Shown here piece by piece: positions 10,541 through 21,000 of a stretch of 64,000 bases of DNA. Under the pieces are notes generated by a model that ran no database searches, was not told the origin of the DNA, and saw nothing but the letters and a program-made list of their open reading frames with translations. A program made the translations under genes and the position numbers. The DNA is from Pusillimonas minor (GTDB lineage Bacteria > Pseudomonadota > Gammaproteobacteria > Burkholderiales > Burkholderiaceae_B): the NCBI RefSeq assembly GCF_014237865.1, contig NZ_JACJUU010000007.1:1-64000 (forward strand), read 5' to 3'. Within the stretch, counting starts at the first letter, position 1. Each line of letters begins with the position of its first letter.

Positions 10541-11047
10541 TCAAGCGGGCAGCGAGGACGCGATTTTAGCGCCAGGCACTTGCCCCACACGCACTGCACT
10601 TTGGCCTTTCGAGGCCTCGAGCAGACGCATGCGTTGTTTATCGACCAGGTCTTGTAACGAGACCGAGTCAAGGTATTCGACCATTTTATGATTGAGCGTT
10701 GTCCAGAGCTCGTGCGTCATGCACTGGCTGGACTCGCCGTTGCGGCCCACGTTGCAGTCTTCTTTGCCGCCACAGCTGGTGGCATCGAGGGGCTCGTCGA
10801 CCGCAAAGACGATGTCGGCAACGGTGATTTCGCGGGCCAGACGCGCCAGCGAATAGCCGCCGCCCGGGCCACGCACACTGTCGACCAGCTCGTGACGGCG
10901 CAACTTGCCAAACAGCTGCTCTAGGTAAGACAGCGAGATGTTCTGGCGCTGGCTAATAGCCGCCAGGGTGACAGGACCACTTTGCTGACGCAACGCCAGA
11001 TCGATCATGGCCGTAACCGCGAAGCGCCCTTTTGTCGTTAAACGCAT
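10541..11047 (-). CDS. iscR: Fe-S-sensing Rrf2 family regulator IscR
   Basis: Transcription factor of the isc operon; with its 2Fe-2S cluster it represses isc. The start at 11047 (MRLTTKGRF) gives 168 residues and has AAGGA upstream; a longer reading to 11113 would run through the operator and is rejected. The winged-helix DNA-binding part occupies residues 1-80. Cluster ligands are C92, C98 and C109, with H112 matching the histidine ligand. The gap between the second and third cysteine is ten residues, against five in E. coli, so the cluster loop is enlarged. Tandem operators lie just upstream. Confidence 0.96.
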   Translation of the reverse strand: MRLTTKGRFAVTAMIDLALRQQSGPVTLAAISQRQNISLSYLEQLFGKLRRHELVDSVRGPGGGYSLARLAREITVADIVFAVDEPLDATSCGGKEDCNVGRNGESSQCMTHELWTTLNHKMVEYLDSVSLQDLVDKQRMRLLEASKGQSAVRVGQVPGAKIASSLPA

Positions 11048-11082
11048 AGTTTTTTTCCTTACCCCGAAGGGCTTACCCTTTA

Positions 11083-11137
11083 ATACCTGACTAATTAACT
11101 CAAGTATAACCAATACCCGACTGAATTGCTAGGGAAA
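11083..11137 (-). promoter_or_regulatory. isc promoter with two tandem IscR type 1 operators
   Basis: Read on the minus strand, 11083-11107 matches the E. coli type 1 IscR consensus (ATASYYGACTRWWWYAGTC, then RRSTAT) at 23 of 25 positions. A second copy at 11113-11137 matches at 20 of 25, with a perfect right half. The copies start 30 bp apart, about three helical turns. The likely -10 TATACT (11103-11108) lies partly inside the proximal site; the -35 (near 11126-11131) is weak. The layout implies cluster-bound IscR represses its own operon. Confidence 0.8.
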
Positions 11138-11143
11138 TAGCGC

Positions 11144-11170
11144 AAAAAAAACCGAGCCATGCGGCCCGGT
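11144..11170 (-). terminator. Terminator of the phosphatase gene
   Basis: On the minus strand an 8-bp stem (11163-11170 with 11151-11158, one G-U pair) closes a 4-base loop and is followed by a run of seven to eight T (11144-11151). It separates the phosphatase transcript from the iscR promoter directly downstream. Confidence 0.85.
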
Positions 11171-11188
11171 TGAGGGTATTTGATTGAA

Positions 11189-11677
11189 TTATGCGGCCTG
11201 GTACTGTGTAGCGCGCTTGCGGACGACTTCGAGAACCCCTTGACAGGCGTCTTCGAGGCAGTCGAGGACTTTGTTGAAGCCGTCGGGACCGCCGTAGTAT
11301 GGGTCGGCAATGGTGGCTTCTTCGAATTCGTTGGCAAAGCGCATGAGCAGCATGAGCTTGTGCTGGTAAATCTTGGGACACTGTTGTTGCAGTGCAGAAA
11401 GATTTTCCCAGTCCATGACCAGAATGAAATCGAATTCGCGGAAGTCGTCGGCAGTAATTTGCCGCGCAACGCATTGAGAAATGTCGTAGCCACGCTTGCG
11501 AGCGGCCGCTTGGGCGCGCGCATCGGGGCTTTCGCCAACGTGAAAGCCGTGGGTGGCGGCTGAATCGACCCCAACGACACCGGACAACCCCGCCTCGGTA
11601 ATGAGATGGCGGAACACACCCTCGGCGCTGGGAGAGCGACAGATATTACCCGTGCAAACGAAAAGTACCTTAGTCAT
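11189..11677 (-). CDS. Low-molecular-weight protein-tyrosine-phosphatase
   Basis: Cytoplasmic phosphatase of the arsenate-reductase-like fold. From the ATG at 11677 it has 162 residues. The P-loop C-X5-R is seen as CTGNICRS (C8, R14), and the general-acid aspartate lies in DPYYGG near the C-terminus. The adjacent ATG at 11680 would add one methionine; a longer frame reaches 11716 without family similarity. It stands alone rather than in an exopolysaccharide operon, so a Wzb-like role is not supported by context. Its position upstream of iscR is separated by a terminator. Confidence 0.9.
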   Translation of the reverse strand: MTKVLFVCTGNICRSPSAEGVFRHLITEAGLSGVVGVDSAATHGFHVGESPDARAQAAARKRGYDISQCVARQITADDFREFDFILVMDWENLSALQQQCPKIYQHKLMLLMRFANEFEEATIADPYYGGPDGFNKVLDCLEDACQGVLEVVRKRATQYQAA

Positions 11678-11934
11678 CATGGGTGAGATTGTGAGGGAAA
11701 ACCCGGAATAAGGCAATAGATTTCACAGACACGAATAGCAAGCCAATGTGACGCCAGTTCGAAAATTATCCGCACTACTTGAGGGGTTATTCAGGGGAAA
11801 TAGGTGAACTTAGTCGTTGTGAAGAACAGGCCCGGAGGCAGCCAGACTGCCGTCATGCACCGCAACATTTATGGGCTTTGCGGGCCGGCCAAGTAAACGA
11901 CAAACCCTGTCTGGCTTGTAACAACACACTACAA

Positions 11935-13977
11935 TCAGCCCACCTGGCCCAGCAGCGCCTTTTCTTTCAGACGATTCAACGCGTCGCGCGCGGCCGCAGC
12001 CTGCTCGAACTCCAGATTCTTGGCGTGATCCATCATTTGCTTTTCGAGGCGGCGAATTTCTTTGGCCAGCCACTTTTCGTCGGCCAACAATTCAGGCGAC
12101 ACATCGGCCGCAGCCGCCGAAGCCGCCGAAGCCGCCGCGTGGCTTTCTACGCCATCGATCATTTCGCGTACGGCCTTATTGACACCTCGAGGGACAATAC
12201 CGTGCTCGGTGTTGAACGTTACCTGCTTGGCGCGACGACGCTCGGTCTCGTCGATGGCGCGACGCATGGAGTCGGTGACGCGGTCGGCATACAGAATGGC
12301 ACGGCCGTTAAGGTTACGCGCGGCGCGGCCAATGGTTTGAATCAGACTGCGTTCAGAACGCAAGAAACCTTCTTTGTCGGCATCGAGAATGGTCACTAAC
12401 GAAACCTCCGGGATATCGAGGCCTTCGCGAAGCAGGTTGATCCCCACCAGCACGTCGAACACCCCCAACCGCAGATCGCGGATAATCTCGACCCGCTCGA
12501 CCGTGTCGATATCTGAATGCAGGTACCTGACCTTCAAGCCGTTCTCAGTCAGGTATTCGGTCAGGTCTTCAGCCATGCGCTTGGTCAGGGTCGTGACCAA
12601 CACGCGCTCGCCCGCCGCAACACGCAACTTGGCCTCACCCAGCAAATCGTCAACCTGCGTTGTGGCCGGCCTGACTTCGACGATGGGGTCAACCAGTCCG
12701 GTGGGCCGAACCACTTGCTCGACCACGTTGTCGGCATGTTCGTTTTCGTAGTTGGAGGGCGTGGCCGACACAAAGACCGTCTGGCGCATCCGCGCCTCGA
12801 ACTCTTCCATTTTAAGCGGACGGTTGTCCATGGCCGACGGCAACCGGAACCCGAACGTCACCAAGGTTTCTTTGCGGGAACGATCGCCCTTGTACATCGC
12901 GCCCAGCTGGCCTATGGTGACGTGACTTTCGTCAATGAACATCAAGGCATCGGCCGGCAAGTAGTCGATCAGCGTGGGCGGCGGTTCGCCCGGCGCGGCC
13001 CCGGACAAATGACGGGAATAGTTCTCAATGCCTTTGCAAAAACCCAGCTCTTGCAACATTTCAAGGTCAAAACGCGTGCGCTGCTCCAGCCGTTGGGCTT
13101 CAACCAGCTTGTGATCATCAAGAAACACCTTGACCCGGTCGCGCAGCTCGGCCTTGATGCTTTCGATGGCCCGCAGCACGGTTTCACGCGGGGTGACGTA
13201 GTGCGAACGCGGAAAGACCGTGAAACGCGGCACACTTTGCCGCACCTTGCCGGTTAACGGGTCAAAAAGTTCCAGCGTTTCGACCTCGTCGTCGAACAGC
13301 GAAATACGCACGGCCAGCTCGGCGTTTTCGGCCGGGAAGACGTCGATAGTTTCGCCCCGCGCCCTGAACGTGCCGCGCACAAAATCGACATCGTTACGTT
13401 CGTACTGCATGGCAACCAGCCGGCCCAGCAGCTCTTGCCGAGGGATGCGGTCACCGGCGCGCAAAGTAAGCACCATGGCATGGTAGTCGCCCGGGTTGCC
13501 AATACCGTAAATGCACGACACCGACCCCACAATAATGGTGTCGCGGCGCTCGAGCAGGCTTTTTGTCGCCGACAAGCGCATTTGCTCGATGTGCTCGTTG
13601 ATGGAGGAGTCTTTTTCGATGAAGAGATCGCGCGCCGCCACATAGGCTTCGGGCTGATAGTAGTCGTAATACGACACAAAGTACTCGACCGCGTTCTTTG
13701 GGAAAAACTCGCGAAACTCGGCGTACAGTTGCGCTGCCAGTGTTTTATTAGGCGCCAGAACAATGGCCGGGCGCCCGGTGCGCGCAATGACGTTGGCCAT
13801 GGTGTACGTTTTGCCCGACCCGGTCACCCCCAGCAGGGTCTGGAACATCAACCCGTCTTCAACCCCCTCGACCAGGGCGTCGATAGCCGCGGGCTGATCA
13901 CCCGCCGGCAGATACGGCTGGTACAGCTGGAACGGGCTGTTTGGGTACTGGACGAAACCGGGTTTTGTTGCGGCCAT
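11935..13977 (-). CDS. uvrB: Excinuclease ABC subunit B
   Basis: Damage-verifying helicase-like subunit of nucleotide excision repair. 680 residues from the ATG at 13977, with AGGTG upstream; a GTG three codons earlier is less likely. Visible are Walker [13 protein letters not shown] near residue 50, the beta-hairpin region [12 protein letters not shown], the DESH-type box FIDESHVT, motif [11 protein letters not shown], and the C-terminal UVR motif that binds UvrC. An alanine-rich insert ([16 protein letters not shown]) lies between the helicase core and the UVR motif. I see no LexA box in the 87-base region shared with the divergent aminotransferase gene; a small TAAGGG/CCCTTA inverted repeat (13988-14004) is there. 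Confidence 0.97.
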   Translation of the reverse strand: MAATKPGFVQYPNSPFQLYQPYLPAGDQPAAIDALVEGVEDGLMFQTLLGVTGSGKTYTMANVIARTGRPAIVLAPNKTLAAQLYAEFREFFPKNAVEYFVSYYDYYQPEAYVAARDLFIEKDSSINEHIEQMRLSATKSLLERRDTIIVGSVSCIYGIGNPGDYHAMVLTLRAGDRIPRQELLGRLVAMQYERNDVDFVRGTFRARGETIDVFPAENAELAVRISLFDDEVETLELFDPLTGKVRQSVPRFTVFPRSHYVTPRETVLRAIESIKAELRDRVKVFLDDHKLVEAQRLEQRTRFDLEMLQELGFCKGIENYSRHLSGAAPGEPPPTLIDYLPADALMFIDESHVTIGQLGAMYKGDRSRKETLVTFGFRLPSAMDNRPLKMEEFEARMRQTVFVSATPSNYENEHADNVVEQVVRPTGLVDPIVEVRPATTQVDDLLGEAKLRVAAGERVLVTTLTKRMAEDLTEYLTENGLKVRYLHSDIDTVERVEIIRDLRLGVFDVLVGINLLREGLDIPEVSLVTILDADKEGFLRSERSLIQTIGRAARNLNGRAILYADRVTDSMRRAIDETERRRAKQVTFNTEHGIVPRGVNKAVREMIDGVESHAAASAASAAAADVSPELLADEKWLAKEIRRLEKQMMDHAKNLEFEQAAAARDALNRLKEKALLGQVG

Positions 13978-14064
13978 GCTAGACACCTAAGGGTAAACCC
14001 CTTATTATCTCACTATTAAGCAATTCATATTTCTTCCTTATTTCTCATCCAACCAACAGGTAAT

Positions 14065-15267
14065 ATGACCTCTATCTTCGAAACCGTCGAACTGGCACCG
14101 CGCGACCCCATCCTTGGCCTGACCGAGCAGTACAACGCCGATACTCGCACAGAAAAAGTCAATCTGGGCGTTGGTGTTTACTACGATGATCAAGGTCGAA
14201 TTCCGTTGCTCAAGGCTGTACAGCAGGCCGAAGCCCAGCGCGCCCAGGCCGCCGCACCGCGCGGCTACCTGCCCATCGAGGGGCTGGCCGCCTACAACAA
14301 AGGGGCGCAAACCCTGTTGCTGGGTAAAGACTCGGCCATTATTGCCGACGGCCGCGCCCTGACCGTACAAACCATTGGCGGTACCGGGGCCCTTAAAATC
14401 GGCGCCGACTTCCTTAAACAGCTGTCGCCCAATGCCAAAGTGGTCATCAGCAACCCCAGCTGGGAAAACCACCGCGCCATCTTCGAACGCGCCGGTTTTG
14501 TCGTTGAAAACTACCCTTACTACAACCCCGAAACCCACGGCCTCGACTTCGACGGCATGGTTGGTGCACTTAAAGCGTTGCCCAAGGGTACGGTTGTTGT
14601 GTTGCACGCCTGCTGCCATAACCCCACCGGCGTCGACCCTACCGCTGCCCAATGGCAAGAAATCGCCGCTACCGTCAAAAACGCGGGCTTGGTGCCCTTC
14701 CTCGACATCGCCTACCAGGGCTTTGGCGACGGGCTCGAGCAAGACGCCTCGGTGGTTCGTTTGTTTGCCGACCTGGGCATGACCATGCTGGTCAGCTCCT
14801 CGTTCTCGAAATCGTTCTCGCTGTACGGCGAACGCGTTGGCGCGCTTACCCTTATTTGTGGCTCGAAAGACGAAAACGCACGCGTGCTTAGCCAGGTCAA
14901 GCGGGTTATTCGTACCAACTACTCGAACCCGCCCACACACGGCGGTACGGTTGTTGCGTCGGTACTGAACACCCCCGAACTGTACAGCCTGTGGGTTGAC
15001 GAGCTGGGCGAAATGCGCAACCGCATTCGCAGCATGCGCGAACAGCTGGTCACCAAGCTTAAAGACCACGGTGTCAAACAAAACTTTGACTTCGTTATGG
15101 CGCAACGCGGCATGTTCTCGTATTCGGGCCTTACCGCCGCCCAGGTCGACGCCTTGCGCAACGACCACGGCGTATACGCCGTGAGCAGCGGCCGTATTTG
15201 CGTGGCTGCGCTTAACAGCCGCAACATCGACTACGTGGTTAACGCCATCGCAAAAGTCATCGGTTAA
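14065..15267 (+). CDS. tyrB: Aromatic/aspartate aminotransferase, class I
   Basis: PLP-dependent transaminase acting on aromatic amino acids and/or aspartate. 400 residues, close to TyrB and AspC (about 397). The PLP lysine is K249 in SSSFSKSFSLYGER. The N-terminus (APRDPILGL) and the HNPTG-like HACCHNPTGVD segment are typical of the AspC/TyrB subgroup. An AGGTAAT precedes the ATG. It is divergent from uvrB and upstream of lexA. Sequence alone does not separate TyrB from AspC function. Confidence 0.88.
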   Translation: MTSIFETVELAPRDPILGLTEQYNADTRTEKVNLGVGVYYDDQGRIPLLKAVQQAEAQRAQAAAPRGYLPIEGLAAYNKGAQTLLLGKDSAIIADGRALTVQTIGGTGALKIGADFLKQLSPNAKVVISNPSWENHRAIFERAGFVVENYPYYNPETHGLDFDGMVGALKALPKGTVVVLHACCHNPTGVDPTAAQWQEIAATVKNAGLVPFLDIAYQGFGDGLEQDASVVRLFADLGMTMLVSSSFSKSFSLYGERVGALTLICGSKDENARVLSQVKRVIRTNYSNPPTHGGTVVASVLNTPELYSLWVDELGEMRNRIRSMREQLVTKLKDHGVKQNFDFVMAQRGMFSYSGLTAAQVDALRNDHGVYAVSSGRICVAALNSRNIDYVVNAIAKVIG

Positions 15268-15276
15268 GCCTTAAGC

Positions 15277-15325
15277 TTGCCAAGCCAGGCCGACTAGGGC
15301 ACAATAGGGCTGTATTTATATACAG
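15277..15325 (+). promoter_or_regulatory. lexA promoter with LexA (SOS) box
   Basis: TTGCCA (15277-15282) and CACAAT (15300-15305) are 17 bases apart. The SOS box CTGT-N8-ACAG at 15310-15325 has both half sites perfect and an AT-rich spacer, inside a longer inverted repeat (AGGGCTGT/ACAGCCCT). It covers the expected transcription start and lies 12 bases before the lexA ATG, so LexA should repress its own gene. Confidence 0.92.
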
Positions 15326-15337
15326 CCCTATTTTATT

Positions 15338-16135
15338 ATGGCCATAAAACTCACCGCCCGTCAGCAACAAATTCTCGACCTCATCCGTCAGCAAATCGGG
15401 CGTACCGGGTTCCCCCCCACACGCGCCGAAATCGCCCGCGAACTGGGTTTCCGCTCGGCCAATGCGGCCGAAGACCACCTTAAAGCACTGGCACGCAAAG
15501 GTGCTATTGCGCTTACGGCAGGGGCATCGCGGGGCATTCGCCTGCTTACGCCTGCACCAGGTCAACCCGGCGTTGCCAACGTGGCGCTCAACGCGGCCAA
15601 TACCCAGCAACCCCACGCGGGCGGTGCGCCCTACCCACACACGGCCAACGCGCCGCACGTCCAGGCGGCAGGTGTGCAGCCTCCCCTTACGCAATCGCAT
15701 AACGGGTCTACGTCACCCTCATCTGCCTTTACCAGCGCTCAACACCTGGGTCGCCTGCTGTTGCCTGTCATCGGTCGCGTTGCGGCGGGCAGCCCCATAT
15801 TGGCCACCCCCCACATCGAGCGCGAAATCGCCGTCGAGCCAGCGCTGTTCACCCAAGAGCCCGACTACCTGCTTAAAGTACGTGGTCTTAGCATGCGCGA
15901 TGCCGGCATCCTCGATGGCGACCTGCTCGCCGTAAAAAAAGCCACCGAAGCACGCAACGGCCAAATTGTTGTCGCGCGGCTGGGCGACGACGTCACGGTC
16001 AAACGCCTCGAACGCCAAGGCCGGCACATCCGCCTGCTCCCCGAAAACCCCGACTTTGCCCCCATCGAAATTCAGGCCCACGACGAATTCGCCCTCGAAG
16101 GCATCGCCGTCGGCCTGATACGCACCATGCAATAA
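15338..16135 (+). CDS. lexA: SOS-response repressor and autoprotease LexA, long-linker form
   Basis: Represses DNA-damage genes and cleaves itself when stimulated by RecA filaments. The N-terminal winged helix covers residues 1-70 and includes the recognition region [16 protein letters not shown]. The C-terminal S24 protease domain has the scissile A150-G151, nucleophile S185 and K222. All are shifted by 66 residues from E. coli (A84-G85, S119, K156), because the linker at about residues 72-135 is expanded and rich in Ala, Pro, Gln, His and Ser. Total length 265, against about 200-220. Both functional domains look intact. Confidence 0.96.
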   Translation: MAIKLTARQQQILDLIRQQIGRTGFPPTRAEIARELGFRSANAAEDHLKALARKGAIALTAGASRGIRLLTPAPGQPGVANVALNAANTQQPHAGGAPYPHTANAPHVQAAGVQPPLTQSHNGSTSPSSAFTSAQHLGRLLLPVIGRVAAGSPILATPHIEREIAVEPALFTQEPDYLLKVRGLSMRDAGILDGDLLAVKKATEARNGQIVVARLGDDVTVKRLERQGRHIRLLPENPDFAPIEIQAHDEFALEGIAVGLIRTMQ

Positions 16136-16231
16136 CGCCACCTTGCGCCACCGGCAACGCTTAAAGCCCGGCGGGCAACGCGCTGCCTGGCCGCCAGGCA
16201 ATTTAGTGGCCCAGCCCAATGCGTCACCCAC

Positions 16232-16278
16232 AAAAAAACCCAAAGTTTGCGCCAACAGGCAACAAACTTTGGGTTTTT
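16232..16278. terminator. Bidirectional terminator between lexA and lon
   Basis: Perfect 11-bp arms (16239-16249 and 16263-16273, CCCAAAGTTTG type) flank a 13-base loop. There are seven A before and five T after, so it works for lexA (+) and lon (-), which converge here. A second perfect 7-bp hairpin without a T-run lies at 16184-16200. The rest of 16136-16413 shows no gene. Confidence 0.92.
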
Positions 16279-16413
16279 AAATGTGGTCTAACGTAAATAC
16301 GGTCTAACAAAACCAGACATATGCTCAAACAAGGCCGGGCAGCCCACATTCCCGGCCCAAGGCCCAACCCCGAAACCCGGCGTTTTCCGCCAGGTTTCAG
16401 GTCAGAACCACGC

Positions 16414-18888
16414 TTAGTGCTTCATGACGGCGTCAGACGCTGTATCGGTACCCGCCGCCTTCGCGCTGGCTACCGCTTCGGCCGTCAACCGCGCAACCTC
16501 TTCGTCAGACAACGGCTCGGGCATACTTTGCAGGGCAACTTCCAGAACGCGATCGATCCAGCGCACAGGGATAATCTCAAGATGGTTCTTGACGTTATCC
16601 GGGATGTCCGTCAGGTCTTTGACGTTCTCTTCCGGGATCAGTACTGTTTTGATCCCGCCCCGGTGAGCCGCCAAGAGCTTTTCTTTCAGGCCGCCGATAG
16701 GCAATACTTCGCCCCGCAGCGTAATTTCGCCGGTCATGGCCACGTCGGCGCGCACCGGAATACCGGTTAACGCAGACACCATAGCGGTGGTTACCGCAAT
16801 ACCCGCTGACGGACCGTCTTTGGGTGTTGCGCCTTCGGGGAAGTGGATGTGCAAATCGCGCTTCTCGAAGACTGACGACAAAATGCCCCACTTCTGGGCC
16901 CGCGACCGAACCACTGTACGCGCTGCCTCGACCGATTCTTTCATGACATCGCCCAGCGAGCCGGTACGGATGACATTGCCCTTACCCGGCATATCGGCCA
17001 CTTCGATGGTGAGCAAGTCACCACCGACTTCTGTCCAGGCCAACCCGGTAACCTGCCCGACCTTGTTTTCTTTCTCGGCCATACCGTAGTTGTAACGACG
17101 TACACCAAGAAAGTCACTGAGATTGTCGGACGTAATGACCACTTTTTCGACCGGGGTAGCCGCCCCCTTCTTGGCCGGCTTGACGGCTTCGGGGTGTTTT
17201 TCGAGCGTCTTTTTAACGACCTTACGGCACAACTTGCTGATTTCGCGCTCGAGCGCACGCACACCGGCTTCACGGGTGTAGTAGCGCACAATGTCGCGCA
17301 CGGCCGATTCTTCGACCTGCATCTCGCCTTCGCGCACGCCGTTATTCTTCATGAGCTTGGGCAATAAATGGTCGAACGCAATATGGACTTTCTCGTCTTC
17401 GGTGTAACCCGAAAGCCGGATGACCTCCATGCGATCGAGCAACGCCGGCGGAATGTTCAGGGTGTTGCTGGTCGCCACGAACATGACGTCTGACAAGTCA
17501 AAGTCGACCTCGATGTAGTGGTCCTGGAAGGTATGGTTCTGTTCGGGGTCGAGCACCTCGAGCAAGGCCGAGGACGGGTCGCCGCGGAAGTCGGCGCCCA
17601 TTTTGTCGATTTCGTCGAGCAGGAACAAGGGGTTGCGCACCGCAACCTTGGACATGTTCTGCAAAATTTTGCCGGGCATGGACCCAATATACGTGCGGCG
17701 ATGTCCGCGAATTTCGGCCTCGTCACGCACGCCACCCAGCGCCATACGCACGAACTTGCGGTTGGTGGCACGTGCAATAGACTGGCCCAGCGACGTTTTA
17801 CCCACACCGGGTGGCCCGACCAGGCAAAGAATGGGCGCCTTGAGCTTGTCGACACGCTGCTGTACCGCGAGGTATTCGATAATGCGCTCTTTGACCTTCT
17901 CAAGGCCATAGTGGTCGGCGTCGAGTACGTTCTCGGCGTTGGGGATAGAGCTGTTAATACGGCTCTTTTTACGCCATGGCAAGCCCACCAGCGTTTCGAT
18001 GTAGTTGCGCACCACGGTGGCTTCGGCCGACATGGGCGACATAAGCTTGAGCTTTTTAAGCTCGGCCTCGGCCTTTTTAAGGGCCTCTTTAGGCAACTGC
18101 GCTGCTGCAATTTTCTTTTCGAGCTCTTCGATGTCGGCGCCGTCTTCACCTTCGCCCAGCTCTTTTTGAATGGCTTTAACCTGCTCATTCAGGTAGTAGT
18201 CGCGCTGGCTCTTTTCCATTTGCTTCTTGACGCGGCCACGAATGCGCTTTTCGACCTGAAGAATGTCGATTTCGGATTCGAGCTGCGACAAGAGGCTTTC
18301 CAGGCGTTCGGACGTGCCGACGACTTCGAGCATGCTTTGTTTTTGCTCGAGCTTGAGCGGCAAGTGAGCAGCCACCGTGTCGGCCAGGCGGCCGGCTTCG
18401 TCGATGCCTGTAAGCGAGGTAAGAATCTCTTGGGGAATTTTTTTATTGAGCTTGACGTATTGCTCGAACTGCGCAACCACCGCACGACGCAAAGCCTCGG
18501 CCTCGGCGCTTTGACCGTCTTCAAGGGGCAGAACCTGCACATTGGACGTAAAGTGCGTGTCGGCGTCGGAGACAGTATTGATTTTGGCGCGTTGCAGACC
18601 CTCAACCAGCACCTTGACAGTGCCGTCAGGCAGCTTGAGCATTTGCAAAATACTGGCGACGCAACCAATAGCGTGCAGGTCATCGGGGGTCGGGTCGTCT
18701 TTGCTGGCCGACTTCTGCGCCACCAGCATGATGTTATTGCCCGATTCCATCGCCATTTCGAGGGCCTTGATAGAACGCGGACGCCCGACAAACAGCGGAA
18801 TCACCATATGAGGAAACACCACCACGTCTCGTAAAGGCAAGAGGGGCAAGTCCATAGGTTCTGAAGAGAGAATAGGGCTCGCAGACAT
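16414..18888 (-). CDS. lon: ATP-dependent protease Lon
   Basis: Cytoplasmic AAA+ serine protease that degrades misfolded and regulatory proteins. 824 residues. The N-terminal substrate-binding LON domain covers about 1-210, followed by a coiled-coil region. The ATPase has Walker [10 protein letters not shown] at 358-366 and a Walker B LLDEIDKM near 424. The protease domain carries the Ser-Lys dyad S694 (PKDGPSAG) and K737 (LKEKLLA). AAGGA lies upstream of the ATG. The gene follows clpX after 114 bases that contain a hairpin and a heat-shock-type promoter. Confidence 0.98.
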   Translation of the reverse strand: MSASPILSSEPMDLPLLPLRDVVVFPHMVIPLFVGRPRSIKALEMAMESGNNIMLVAQKSASKDDPTPDDLHAIGCVASILQMLKLPDGTVKVLVEGLQRAKINTVSDADTHFTSNVQVLPLEDGQSAEAEALRRAVVAQFEQYVKLNKKIPQEILTSLTGIDEAGRLADTVAAHLPLKLEQKQSMLEVVGTSERLESLLSQLESEIDILQVEKRIRGRVKKQMEKSQRDYYLNEQVKAIQKELGEGEDGADIEELEKKIAAAQLPKEALKKAEAELKKLKLMSPMSAEATVVRNYIETLVGLPWRKKSRINSSIPNAENVLDADHYGLEKVKERIIEYLAVQQRVDKLKAPILCLVGPPGVGKTSLGQSIARATNRKFVRMALGGVRDEAEIRGHRRTYIGSMPGKILQNMSKVAVRNPLFLLDEIDKMGADFRGDPSSALLEVLDPEQNHTFQDHYIEVDFDLSDVMFVATSNTLNIPPALLDRMEVIRLSGYTEDEKVHIAFDHLLPKLMKNNGVREGEMQVEESAVRDIVRYYTREAGVRALEREISKLCRKVVKKTLEKHPEAVKPAKKGAATPVEKVVITSDNLSDFLGVRRYNYGMAEKENKVGQVTGLAWTEVGGDLLTIEVADMPGKGNVIRTGSLGDVMKESVEAARTVVRSRAQKWGILSSVFEKRDLHIHFPEGATPKDGPSAGIAVTTAMVSALTGIPVRADVAMTGEITLRGEVLPIGGLKEKLLAAHRGGIKTVLIPEENVKDLTDIPDNVKNHLEIIPVRWIDRVLEVALQSMPEPLSDEEVARLTAEAVASAKAAGTDTASDAVMKH

Positions 18889-18920
18889 AGTAATTTCCTT
18901 AAAAAATGCTGCATCAGAAA

Positions 18921-18948
18921 CAAAAGGGAAGCCTGCGCCTCCCTTTTG
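18921..18948 (-). other. Hairpin in the lon leader
   Basis: Perfect 9-bp arms (18921-18929 and 18940-18948) with a 10-base loop lie between the lon start and the sigma-32-like promoter. On the minus strand no tight T-run follows, so it is a leader hairpin or a weak terminator of clpX read-through rather than a strong terminator. Confidence 0.5.
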
Positions 18949-18966
18949 TAGTACTACACATACTTC

Positions 18967-18996
18967 ATATGTGGCGACAATCGCGAACTTTTCAAG
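18967..18996 (-). promoter_or_regulatory. Sigma-32 (heat-shock) type promoter of lon
   Basis: On the minus strand, CTTGAAA (18990-18996) is a perfect sigma-32 -35. Fifteen bases later CCACATAT (18967-18974) matches the -10 consensus CCCCATNT at 7 of 8 positions. It starts just after the clpX stop and would allow lon to be induced separately from the tig-clpP-clpX transcript. Confidence 0.75.
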
Positions 18997-19002
18997 ACCC
19001 CG

Positions 19003-20313
<1,311 letters not shown>

Positions 20314-20346
20314 ATAACTCTTTGACTAACGGTTTTAACACTGGGC

Positions 20347-21000
20347 CTATTCTTCGGAACGGGACACCAGAACTTTGTCGATGAGGCCATAAGCCTGTGC
20401 ATCGTCGGCCGACATGAAGTTATCACGCTCGGTATCTACTTCGATGCGCTCGACGGGCTGACCCGTATTGGTAGCCAGAATATGGTTCAGGCTTTCGCGC
20501 AAGCTGAGAATTTCGCGCGCTTGAATCTGGATGTCGGAGGCCTGGCCCTGCGCACCGCCCGAGGGCTGGTGAATCATGATACGCGAGTTAGGCAAGGCGT
20601 ACCGTTTGCCTTTGGTGCCGGCGGCCAGCAAAAACGCCCCCATGCTTGCAGCAATACCCGTACACAACGTAGACACGTCGGGCTTGATGAAGTTCATGGT
20701 GTCGTAGATGGCCATACCGGCATACACTGACCCACCCGGCGAATTGATGTAGAGCGAAATATCTTTGCCCGGGTTCTCGGACTCGAGAAAGAGCAATTGC
20801 GCCACCACCAGATTGGCGGAATGGTCGTTGACCGGACCGACAAAAAAGATGACCCGCTCGCGCAACAAGCGCGAGTAAATATCGTAAGAACGCTCGCCGC
20901 GACCGGACTGCTCTACCACGATGGGCACATAGCCCAGCCCGGTAGGCACGACCGAATCGCCGCCATGCATCGCCGCGTAGAAATCAGTGAATCGCTGCAT
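20347..21000 (-). CDS. clpP: ATP-dependent Clp protease proteolytic subunit ClpP
   Basis: Serine protease that forms the tetradecameric degradation chamber used with ClpX and ClpA (both in this window). 217 residues including a short propeptide. The catalytic triad is S119 (GIAASMGAF), H144 (MIHQPSGG) and D193. The ATG directly abuts the tig stop (TAAATG), suggesting coupling. A start at M11 is an alternative. Confidence 0.97.
   Translation of the reverse strand: MQRFTDFYAAMHGGDSVVPTGLGYVPIVVEQSGRGERSYDIYSRLLRERVIFFVGPVNDHSANLVVAQLLFLESENPGKDISLYINSPGGSVYAGMAIYDTMNFIKPDVSTLCTGIAASMGAFLLAAGTKGKRYALPNSRIMIHQPSGGAQGQASDIQIQAREILSLRESLNHILATNTGQPVERIEVDTERDNFMSADDAQAYGLIDKVLVSRSEE

Noticed and set aside
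11779-12399. 206-codon plus-strand frame spanning the uvrB 3' end
   Set aside because: Mostly antisense to uvrB; the part outside it has no features.
17518-18834. 438-codon open frame on the plus strand
   Set aside because: Lies entirely within lon on the other strand; composition is typical of a high-GC antisense shadow.
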